A DNA stretch of 49,588 nt from the NCBI GenBank assembly GCA_003248775.1, contig QFQX01000035.1, positions 1 to 49,588 on the forward strand, given 5' to 3'. The notes beneath the pieces were generated by a model. That model was not told the DNA's origin, did no database searches, and was given only the letters and a program-made list of their open reading frames with translations. The DNA comes from Shinella sp. GTDB lineage: Bacteria; Pseudomonadota; Alphaproteobacteria; Rhizobiales; Rhizobiaceae. The translations under genes and the position numbers were made by a program. Below, piece by piece: positions 43,046-49,588 of this stretch. The stretch's first letter is position 1. The number at the start of each line of letters is the position of its first letter.

Positions 43046-43399
43046 CTTCGGCCGGGCTGAAGGCGGATTGGTGGGTCGATGATCCGCATTTTCACCTGTT
43101 TCGGCTGCATTGCCGACTCACTGGTGATCGTGGGTTGCGGATCATCACCGTTCACCCGCCACAATTCATGAAACGTGGTAAATAAGCCGTTAACCTGCCT
43201 GAAAATTTTTTAACGTTTGCGCTGTACGATCCGAAGGATAGGCGGCGGATTACCCCCTTTGGGTGAGGCGCGGAGAAGCGTCGCCGCTACAAAAATGGGG
43301 TTGCATCCGGATTTTGACGTTTACGCGCACGTCAATTATTTGTATAAGCATGAACCATATCCGGCCCGCCCGGTTTCACGTCTTGGAGGAAGATGATCC
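43046..43399. other. Intergenic region between podJ and the beta-oxidation operon
   Basis: This 354-base stretch separates two divergent genes. It contains one GANTC site (GACTC, 43115-43119), about 94 bases upstream of podJ. There is an A/T-rich run ending TTTTTTAACG at 43203-43216 and the palindromic operator at 43315-43334. No open frame worth reporting or RNA gene was seen. Confidence 0.6.
43315..43334. promoter_or_regulatory. Palindromic operator upstream of the beta-oxidation operon
   Basis: The site reads TGACGTTTACG on its left and GCACGTCA on its right over 20 bp. The five outer pairs TGACG/CGTCA are perfectly symmetric and the flanks are T and A. It is 66-85 bases upstream of the first gene and almost the same as the site at 1193-1212. 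Both genes act on acyl or carbon-skeleton oxidation, so a common repressor is likely. Confidence 0.65.
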
Positions 43400-45193
43400 A
43401 TGCCTGTGTATAAGGCTCCCGTAAACGATACGCTTTTCGTTCTGAACAACGTCCTTGGCCTCGAGCGCTACCACAACCTGCCCGGGTTCGAGGATGCGAC
43501 GCCGGACATGATCGAGGCGATCGTCGGGGAAGCTGCGAAGCTGGCAGAGGAACAGCTCTTCCCGCTCAACCTTTCCGGCGACCAGGAAGGCTGCAAGCGT
43601 CACGACGATGCCAGCGTCACCGTGCCGAAGGGCTTCAAGGAAGCCTATGACGCCTATTGCCAGGGCGGCTGGATCGGTCTGGCCGTGCCACAGGAATTCG
43701 GCGGACAGGGTCTGCCTTACACGCTGCACGCCGCCGTCGGCGAATACATGTCGTCCGCCAACATGGCGCTGATGATGTATCCCGGCCTGACCCAGGGCGC
43801 GATTGCCGCGATCCTCGTCCATGGTTCGGACGAGCAGAAACAGACCTATCTGCCGAAAATGGTCGACGGCACCTGGTCCGGCACGATGAACCTGACGGAG
43901 CCCCATTGCGGCACCGATCTCGGCCTGCTGCGCACCAAGGCCGTCCCGAACGGCGACGGCAGCTACAGGATTTCCGGCCAGAAGATCTTCATCTCCGCCG
44001 GCGAACACGGCATGACCGACAACATCATCCATCTGGTGATCGCCCGCATCGAGGGTGCACCGGAAGGCACCAAGGGCATCTCGCTCTTCGTGGTGCCGAA
44101 GTATCTCGTCAATGAGGATGGCTCGCTCGGCGCGCGCAACGGTGTCTCCTGCGGCGCGATCGAGCACAAGATGGGCATTCACGGCAACGCCACCTGCGTC
44201 ATGAATTATGACGAGGCCACAGGCTTCCTGATCGGTCAGGAAAACAAGGGCCTCTCGGCCATGTTCGTGATGATGAACGAAGCACGCCTCGGCGTGGGCC
44301 TGCAAGGCCTTTCGATTGCCGAAATCGCCTACCAGAACGCCACCAACTATGCCCGCGAGCGTATTCAGGGCCGTTCGCTTTCCGGCGTCAAGGCACCGGA
44401 AAAGAAGGCCGATCCGATCATCGTGCATCCGGATATCCGCCGTTCGCTCCTGACCATCAAGGCCTTCACCGAAGCCGGCCGCGCCTTCACGCTCTGGACC
44501 GCGCTGCAGTCCGATATCGCCCATCGCTCCGGTGACGAGAAGGAAAAGCAGGCGGCTGACGATCTGCTCGGCCTGATGACGCCCATTCTGAAAGGCGTGC
44601 TGACCGACAAGGGCTTCGATCACGCCGTCATGGCGCAGCAGGTTTTCGGCGGTCACGGCTATATCGAAGAACACGGCATGAGCCAGTATGTTCGCGATGC
44701 CCGTATCGCCATGATCTATGAGGGCGCAAACGGCATTCAGGCGCTCGATCTGGTCGGTCGCAAGCTCGGCATGAACGGCGGCCGCGCCGTGATGGCCTTG
44801 TTCAACGAGATCGGTGCCTTCTGCGAGGAAAACCGCGCCGATGAAAATCTCGTCCTCTACACCAAGGGCCTTAAGAAGGGCCTGAACGACCTGCAGGCCG
44901 CGACCATGTGGTTCATGCAGAACGCTATGGCCAAGCCGGACAATGCCGGTGCCGGCTCCACCGACTACATGCACCTCTTCGGTCTCGTCGTCCTCGGCTA
45001 CATGTGGGCGAAGATGGCGAAATCCGCCAACGAGGCTCTTGCGGCCGGCAATGGCGATGCCGACTATTACAAGAACAAGCTTCTGACCGGCCGCTTCTAC
45101 ATGGAGAAGATCATGCCGGAGACGGCACTTCGCAAGACCCGCATCGAGGCTGGCAGCGACAGCCTGATGGAGATGGCAGCGGAAGCATTCTGA
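43400..45193 (+). CDS. Acyl-CoA dehydrogenase
   Basis: The flavoprotein introduces the first double bond of beta-oxidation. At 597 residues it is the long type of acyl-CoA dehydrogenase, with an N-terminal extension (MPVYKAPVNDTLFVLNN) and an extra C-terminal domain. The middle carries TEPHCGTDLGL and the FAD-contact segment around 170-200. The likely catalytic base Glu441 is in MIYEGANGIQALDL. It heads an operon with thiolase and the FadB-like enzyme; 191 bases with a palindromic repeat separate it from the thiolase. GGAGGAAGATG just before the ATG is a good ribosome binding site. It is under the 43315 operator. Confidence 0.94.
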   Translation: MPVYKAPVNDTLFVLNNVLGLERYHNLPGFEDATPDMIEAIVGEAAKLAEEQLFPLNLSGDQEGCKRHDDASVTVPKGFKEAYDAYCQGGWIGLAVPQEFGGQGLPYTLHAAVGEYMSSANMALMMYPGLTQGAIAAILVHGSDEQKQTYLPKMVDGTWSGTMNLTEPHCGTDLGLLRTKAVPNGDGSYRISGQKIFISAGEHGMTDNIIHLVIARIEGAPEGTKGISLFVVPKYLVNEDGSLGARNGVSCGAIEHKMGIHGNATCVMNYDEATGFLIGQENKGLSAMFVMMNEARLGVGLQGLSIAEIAYQNATNYARERIQGRSLSGVKAPEKKADPIIVHPDIRRSLLTIKAFTEAGRAFTLWTALQSDIAHRSGDEKEKQAADDLLGLMTPILKGVLTDKGFDHAVMAQQVFGGHGYIEEHGMSQYVRDARIAMIYEGANGIQALDLVGRKLGMNGGRAVMALFNEIGAFCEENRADENLVLYTKGLKKGLNDLQAATMWFMQNAMAKPDNAGAGSTDYMHLFGLVVLGYMWAKMAKSANEALAAGNGDADYYKNKLLTGRFYMEKIMPETALRKTRIEAGSDSLMEMAAEAF

Positions 45194-45200
45194 GGATTTG

Positions 45201-45327
45201 CCCCTCACCCTAACCCTCTCCCCATGAACGGGGAGAGGTAACGTGCCCGAAAAAGGGCAAGGAGGGGTCGGCAATCGTCCTTCTCCCCGTCAGAACGAGG
45301 AGAAGGTGCCGGCAGGCGGATGAGGGG
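45201..45327 (+). repeat. Palindromic repeat cluster between the acyl-CoA dehydrogenase and thiolase genes
   Basis: Outer ends CCCCTCACCC and TGAGGGG face each other. Inside, three hairpins follow: CCTCTCCCC/GGGGAGAGG (45215-45238, 9 bp), TGCCC/GGGCA (45244-45258) and CCTTCTCC/GGAGAAGG (45279-45306). This is the alphaproteobacterial CCCTCACCC...CCTCTCCCC-type dispersed element, REP-like in behaviour. It may stabilise the upstream mRNA or dampen read-through to the thiolase gene. Confidence 0.8.
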
Positions 45328-45384
45328 CCATCATCGTATGGCCAGCAACAATTCGGCGCTCAAGCGCCAAAGGGAGAGAAAACG

Positions 45385-46593
45385 ATGACAGAAGTCTTCA
45401 TTTACGACCACGTGCGCACGCCGCGCGGGCGCGGCAAGAAGGACGGTTCGCTGCACGAAGTGCCGTCCGTCCGTCTGGCGGCCAAGTCGCTGGAAGCGAT
45501 CCGCGACCGCAACGGTCTTGATACCGCGACCGTCGACGACATCATCATGGGCTGCGTCGATCCGGTCATGGATGCCGGCGCCGTGATCCCGAAGGCGGCC
45601 GCCTTCGAGGCAGGCTATTCGAACAAGGCTCCGGGCATGCAGATATCGCGCTTCTGCGCGTCCGGTCTCGATGCCGTGAATTTCGCCGCCGGAAAAGTCA
45701 AGTCGGGCTCCGACGACATCGTCATTGCAGGCGGCGTCGAGAGCATGTCCCGTGTTGGCATGGGCATGTCGGGCGGCTCCTGGTACATGGACCCGTCGGT
45801 CAACTTCCCTGCCTATTTCATGCCGCAGGGCGTCTCCGCCGACCTGATCGCCACCAAATACGGCTTCAGCCGCGACGATGTCGACGCCTATGCCGTCGAA
45901 AGCCAGAAGCGCGCCGCCCATGCCTGGGAAAAGGGCTACTTCTCCAAGTCCGTCATTCCGGTGAAGGACGTCAACGGCCTGACCATTCTCGACCGTGACG
46001 AGCACATGCGGCCGGGCACGGACATGCAGGCGCTGGCCCAGCTTCAGCCGTCGTTCCAGATGCCGGGTGAAATGGGTGGTTTCGAGGCCGTCGGCATTCA
46101 GGCCCATCCGGAAATCGAGCGCATCAACTACGTTCATCACGCCGGCAACTCGTCGGGCATCGTCGATGGTTCGGCTGCGGTGCTGATTGGCTCGAAGACC
46201 GGCGGCGAAACCATGGGCATCAAGCCCCGTGCCCGCATCAGGGCTTTCGCCAATATCGGTTCCGACCCGGCGCTGATGCTGACCGGCCCGGTCGACGTTA
46301 CCGAGAAGCTTCTCGCCAGGACCGGCATGAAGATTTCGGACATCGATCTGTTCGAGCTCAACGAAGCCTTCGCCGCCGTCGTCCTGCGCTTCATGCAGGC
46401 CTTCGAGGTCGACCATTCGAAGATGAACGTCAATGGCGGCGCGATCGCCATGGGCCATCCGCTCGGCGCAACCGGTGCGATGATCCTCGGCACGGTGCTG
46501 GACGAACTGGAACGCCGTGACCTGAACACGGCTCTCGTCACGCTCTGCATCGGCGCCGGCATGGGCACGGCAACCGTCATCGAACGCGTCTGA
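45385..46593 (+). CDS. Acetyl-CoA C-acyltransferase (thiolase)
   Basis: The 402-residue enzyme cleaves 3-ketoacyl-CoA in beta-oxidation. It has the catalytic Cys91 in SRFCASGLDAVN, the segment NGGAIAMGHPLGATGA with the catalytic His, and the C-terminal LCIGAGMGTATVIE with the second Cys. Length is standard. GGGAGAGAAAACG stands before the ATG. The FadB-like gene starts 16 bases after its stop, so both are one transcript. Confidence 0.95.
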   Translation: MTEVFIYDHVRTPRGRGKKDGSLHEVPSVRLAAKSLEAIRDRNGLDTATVDDIIMGCVDPVMDAGAVIPKAAAFEAGYSNKAPGMQISRFCASGLDAVNFAAGKVKSGSDDIVIAGGVESMSRVGMGMSGGSWYMDPSVNFPAYFMPQGVSADLIATKYGFSRDDVDAYAVESQKRAAHAWEKGYFSKSVIPVKDVNGLTILDRDEHMRPGTDMQALAQLQPSFQMPGEMGGFEAVGIQAHPEIERINYVHHAGNSSGIVDGSAAVLIGSKTGGETMGIKPRARIRAFANIGSDPALMLTGPVDVTEKLLARTGMKISDIDLFELNEAFAAVVLRFMQAFEVDHSKMNVNGGAIAMGHPLGATGAMILGTVLDELERRDLNTALVTLCIGAGMGTATVIERV

Positions 46594-46609
46594 TTTCTGG
46601 GAGGAAGCA

Positions 46610-48823
46610 ATGACCTACAAGAACTTCACCATCGAGACCGACGCAGACGGCATTGCCCTTGTCACCTGGGATATGCCCGAGAAGTCGATGAACGTCTTCA
46701 CCGTCGAAGTCATGGACGAGATCGAGACGATCGTCGACCAGACCGTGGCCGATACCGCGATCAAGGGCGTCGTCTTCACCTCCGGCAAGAAGACCTTCTC
46801 CGGCGGCGCGGACCTCACCATGATCAAGGGCATGTTCTCCATGCTCGAGGAAGAAAAGGCGAAGGATCCGGCCGGGGCCGTGAAGAAACTGTTCGACTCC
46901 GCCGGCCGCATGACCTGGCTGTGGCGCAAGATCGAGACCTGCGGCAAGCCGTGGGTTGCCGCGATCAACGGCACCTGCATGGGCGGCGCATTTGAACTGT
47001 CGCTGGCTTGCCATGGCCGCGTCGCCTCGAATTCCAAGTCGGTGAAGCTCGCCCTTCCCGAGGTCAAGGTCGGCATTTTCCCGGGCGCTGGCGGTACCCA
47101 GCGCGTGTCGCGCCTCGCCAACACGCAGGATGCCCTGCAGATGATGACCACGGGCTCGAGCCTGACCGCCTCTCGCGCCAAGGCCATGAACCTCGTGCAT
47201 CAGGTGGTCGAGCCGGATCAGCTGATCCCGGCCGCAAAACAGATGATCAAGGATGGCCTGAAGGCCGTGGCGCCATGGGACGAAAAGGGCTTCAAGGCTC
47301 CGGGAGGCGGCATCTGGACGCCGGCGGCAGCCCAGCTCTGGCCGGCTGCTCCCGCAATCCTGCGCCGCGAGACCGCCGGCAACTATCCCGCCGCTCTGGC
47401 CATCCTGAAATGCGTTTATGAAGGCCTGCAGGTTCCCTTCGATACGGGCCTGAAGATCGAGCAGCGGTATTTCACCCAGATCGTCCAGACGACCGAAGCC
47501 TTCTCGATGATCCGCTCGCTGTTCGTTTCCATGCAGGAACTGGGCAAGGGCGCCCGCCGTCCCGCAGGCGTCGGCAAGACCGAGCTGAAGAAAATCGGCG
47601 TCGTCGGCGCAGGCTTCATGGGTGCTTCCATCGCCTATGTGACGGCTGCTGCCGGCATCCCGGTCGTGCTGATCGACCGCGACATGGAGGCTGCTGCCAA
47701 GGGCAAGGCGGTTTGCGAAGGCCTGGTGGCCGGTACAGTCGGCAAGGGCCGGATGAGCAAGGACAAAGGCGAGGCGCTGCTTTCGCTGATCACGCCGACC
47801 GATGATTACGGTTCTCTGAAAGATGCCGACCTCGTCATCGAAGCCGTCTTCGAAGACCGCGACGTCAAGAAGGCCGTCATTGAGAAGGTCGAGGCTGTTT
47901 TGCCGGAAGGTGCGATCTTCGCCTCCAACACCTCGACGCTGCCGATCACCGGCCTTGCGAAGAACTCGAAGCGCCCGGCCGATTTCATCGGCATTCACTT
48001 CTTCTCACCGGTCGAGAAGATGATGCTGACCGAGGTCATTCTCGGCAAGGAAACCGGTGACAAGGCGCTGGCCGTGGCGCTCGATTATGTCGCCGCGATC
48101 AGGAAGACCCCGATCGTTGTCAACGATACCCGTGGCTTCTTCGTCAATCGCTGCGTGCTCCGCTACATGTCGGAAAGCTACAACATGCTGATCGAGGGCG
48201 TGCCTCCGGTCATGATCGAGAATGCCGCGAAGTTCGCCGGCATGCCGGTCGGCCCGCTGTCGCTCAACGACGAGGTGGCGATCGATCTCTCACTCAAGAT
48301 CCTCAAGGCGACCGTCGCCGATCTCGGTGAAAAGGCCATCGATCCGCGCCATATGGAACTCGTTTCCCGCATGGTCGAGAAGGAAGGCCGCTTCGGTCGC
48401 AAGAACGGCAAGGGCTTCTACGAATATCCGGCAAAGCCGGCCAAGAAGTTCCTGTGGCCGGGCCTGAAGGACTTCTACCCGCAGAAGAAGGCCGAAGACG
48501 TCGACATGAAGACGCTGCAGGAGCGTTTCCTGGCAACGATTGCGCTGGAAGCCGCCCGCACCGTCGAGGAAGGCATTGTCATCGACCCGCGCGAAGCCGA
48601 TGTCGGCTCCATCCTCGGCTTCGGCTTTGCGCCTTATACCGGCGGTGCGCTGAGCTATATCGACGGCATGGGCGTGAAGACCTTCGTCGAGCTTCTGGAG
48701 CGTCTGGCGAAGGACTACGGCGCCCACTTCAAGCCGACGCCGCTGCTCATCGACATGGCGGCCAAGGGCGAGACCTTCTACGGACGGTTCGACCCCTACG
48801 GTGAAGAAAAGAAGGCGGCCTGA
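46610..48823 (+). CDS. Fatty acid oxidation complex alpha subunit (FadB/FadJ-like)
   Basis: The 737-residue protein is bifunctional. An enoyl-CoA hydratase domain (about 1-200) has the oxyanion-hole segment GGADLTMIKG and INGTCMGGAFELSLAC with the catalytic glutamate region. An NAD-binding 3-hydroxyacyl-CoA dehydrogenase follows from about residue 325, with the nucleotide motif GVVGAGFMGASIA and HFFSPVEKMMLTEVI. C-terminal dehydrogenase repeats complete it. It hydrates enoyl-CoA and oxidises the product, pairing with the thiolase encoded just upstream. GGGAGGAAG precedes the ATG. A hairpin follows the stop. Confidence 0.95.
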   Translation: MTYKNFTIETDADGIALVTWDMPEKSMNVFTVEVMDEIETIVDQTVADTAIKGVVFTSGKKTFSGGADLTMIKGMFSMLEEEKAKDPAGAVKKLFDSAGRMTWLWRKIETCGKPWVAAINGTCMGGAFELSLACHGRVASNSKSVKLALPEVKVGIFPGAGGTQRVSRLANTQDALQMMTTGSSLTASRAKAMNLVHQVVEPDQLIPAAKQMIKDGLKAVAPWDEKGFKAPGGGIWTPAAAQLWPAAPAILRRETAGNYPAALAILKCVYEGLQVPFDTGLKIEQRYFTQIVQTTEAFSMIRSLFVSMQELGKGARRPAGVGKTELKKIGVVGAGFMGASIAYVTAAAGIPVVLIDRDMEAAAKGKAVCEGLVAGTVGKGRMSKDKGEALLSLITPTDDYGSLKDADLVIEAVFEDRDVKKAVIEKVEAVLPEGAIFASNTSTLPITGLAKNSKRPADFIGIHFFSPVEKMMLTEVILGKETGDKALAVALDYVAAIRKTPIVVNDTRGFFVNRCVLRYMSESYNMLIEGVPPVMIENAAKFAGMPVGPLSLNDEVAIDLSLKILKATVADLGEKAIDPRHMELVSRMVEKEGRFGRKNGKGFYEYPAKPAKKFLWPGLKDFYPQKKAEDVDMKTLQERFLATIALEAARTVEEGIVIDPREADVGSILGFGFAPYTGGALSYIDGMGVKTFVELLERLAKDYGAHFKPTPLLIDMAAKGETFYGRFDPYGEEKKAA

Positions 48824-48836
48824 TCGTGCCGTTTGC

Positions 48837-48862
48837 CCTTCTCCCCGTTCGCGGGGAGAAGG
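48837..48862. terminator. Hairpin after the FadB-like gene
   Basis: A perfect 10-bp inverted repeat CCTTCTCCCC/GGGGAGAAGG with the loop GTTCGC lies 14 bases after the stop and 22 bases before the end of the convergent GNAT gene. Its arms match those of the repeat at 45201-45327, so it is probably a single unit of the same repeat family serving as a transcription stop for both genes. Confidence 0.7.
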
Positions 48863-48884
48863 ATTTCAGGCTTGCCCGGATCTT

Positions 48885-49398
48885 TCAAAGATGGCGTTCC
48901 ATCATGATGACGGGCTTTCCATGATAGGTGCTGCGGGCAAACTCGCGCATCTGCATCTTCGCCGCGATCTTCAGTGAGGGGATGTTTTTCGGAGCGATGA
49001 TGCAGGTCACCCGCCGGCCGGAAAAATTCTCTTCCGCCCACTGGAATACCGCCGCGGCCGCCTTGCTGGCATAGCCCTTTCCATGCGCCGTCGGATGCAG
49101 CGTCCAGCCGGCCTCCATCGTGCCGATAAGCGATGGCGTAAGGTCGCGATGCAGGTCCTGAAAGCCGATCTGGCCGACGAACTGCCGCCTTTCCTTCTCT
49201 TCCATGACGAAATAGCCGAAGCCCATATACAGCCAGCCTCCGGCCTGTCGCAGAAACCGGGCCCAGATCATTTCTTCGGAAAACAAACGGCTCAGCCGAG
49301 ATGTGGCGCAGAACGTCGGGATGGGACCACATCGTCGCATAGGCTTCGAAGTCCTGAAGTTCGGGACGCCGGAGAACAAGTCGCTCGGTTGTGATCAT
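48885..49398 (-). pseudogene. GNAT acetyltransferase gene broken by a frameshift
   Basis: Read from 49398 the frame gives MITTERLVLRRPELQDFEAY and on to HISAEPF, the N-terminus of a RimJ/RimL-type GNAT. It then continues only as unrelated sequence. From about 49285 the family resemblance moves to another frame with SEEMIWARFLRQAGG, the acceptor loop HGKGYASKAAAAVFQW and APKNIPSLKIAAKM, stopping at 48885. The switch falls in the T-rich run GTTTGTTTTCCG (minus strand, around 49280-49287). The product would acetylate an N-terminus or small molecule, but only if the frame were restored. It could be a true lesion, or a base-call error in the T run. Family membership is otherwise clear. Confidence 0.85.
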
Positions 49399-49500
49399 GG
49401 TCGTTCGGTCTCGCTTTGCAAATAAGAGACCGTGCTATAGCGGCGTTGCGACCTTGAGCAAAGCGGCGGCATATGCCATCGGGTGCTTTACGCTCCTAGA

Positions 49501-49588
49501 GTTTGTCAGGGATAAGTGGAAACCGGTTATCCCGAAAAGACAAACGAAAACAAAAGAAATGAGAGTCTGGCTGGTTCAGAATGAACCT
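49501..49588 (+). repeat. Rhizobial palindromic repeat, cut by the window end
   Basis: Nested stems are visible: GTTTGTC (49501-49507) pairs with GACAAAC (49539-49545), and inside it GGGATAA (49509-49515) pairs with TTATCCC (49527-49533). A third hairpin GGTTC/GAACC (49573-49587) lies beside the end and probably continues beyond it. The sequence resembles the widely dispersed rhizobial repeat that contains AAACCGGTT and GGTTCAGAATGAACC. The 102 bases between it and the GNAT gene show nothing else. Confidence 0.7.

Noticed and set aside
41279..43060. Plus-strand frame of 593 residues opposite podJ
   Set aside because: It is antisense to podJ and its composition mirrors the coiled-coil codons.
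43376..45274. Minus-strand frame of 632 residues opposite the acyl-CoA dehydrogenase
   Set aside because: It is antisense to a gene with a full set of family motifs.

Overview
The window is a piece of core chromosome from a Rhizobiales alphaproteobacterium of the Rhizobium/Agrobacterium/Sinorhizobium type. The evidence is the high GC content and strong GC3 codon bias, a pst-pho operon next to gcrA, a SAM-II riboswitch in front of metZ, a long alphaproteobacterial Dcd, a PodJ-type polarity protein beside a beta-oxidation operon, and palindromic intergenic repeats of rhizobial style. No insertion sequence, prophage, integrase or CRISPR array is visible. Species cannot be fixed from the sequence alone.

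Layout. 1-3.6 kb: tRNA-Thr(CGT), a nitronate monooxygenase under a palindromic operator, an unknown single-span membrane protein and a PPK2 polyphosphate kinase. 3.8-11.7 kb: a complete phosphate module phoR-pstS-pstC-pstA-pstB-phoU-phoB with a three-repeat Pho box before pstS, a hairpin between pstS and pstC, and a terminator after phoB. 11.7-16.4 kb: gcrA; an intergenic region with four clustered GANTC methylation sites and a terminator-like hairpin; then argD-argF-hslO and convergent apaG. 16.6-20.1 kb: metZ with a SAM-II attenuator, dcd, a voltage-gated cation channel with a calcium-channel-like filter, and tRNA-Gly(CCC). 20.1-27.7 kb: an MFS transporter, a GspE-N/GT2 glycosyltransferase, a solute-binding protein, a TerB-like protein, an SNase-like membrane protein co-transcribed with an S24 repressor, a LuxR-type response regulator and a secreted coiled-coil protein. 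27.8-32.4 kb: DUF952-pyrD, a MATE exporter, a CAP-domain lipoprotein with a small membrane protein, and a TPR-methyltransferase. 32.5-39.1 kb: two tandem YitT paralogues separated by a repeat, the ligase-associated helicase and PdeM nuclease, and a TauE/SafE exporter with its TIGR02186 partner. 39.3-49.6 kb: podJ, a three-gene beta-oxidation operon under the same operator as the first enzyme gene, a frameshifted GNAT gene, and a repeat running off the end.

How the genes work together. The largest unit is phosphate sensing, import and storage (PhoRB, PstSCAB, PhoU, PPK2). Arginine biosynthesis (argD, argF) sits beside a cell-cycle regulator. Fatty-acid or branched-chain acyl-CoA breakdown (acyl-CoA dehydrogenase, thiolase, FadB-like enzyme) shares a near-identical operator with the distant nitronate monooxygenase, which suggests one regulon whose regulator lies outside the window.

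Most promising items for follow-up: the voltage-gated channel with a TLEGWTS filter, the shared operator, the GANTC cluster with a candidate small RNA or attenuator before argD, the SAM-II switch whose competing hairpins can be read base by base, and the S24 repressor/degenerate SNase pair. No wholly new multi-gene system is evident; this is mostly well-conserved chromosome.
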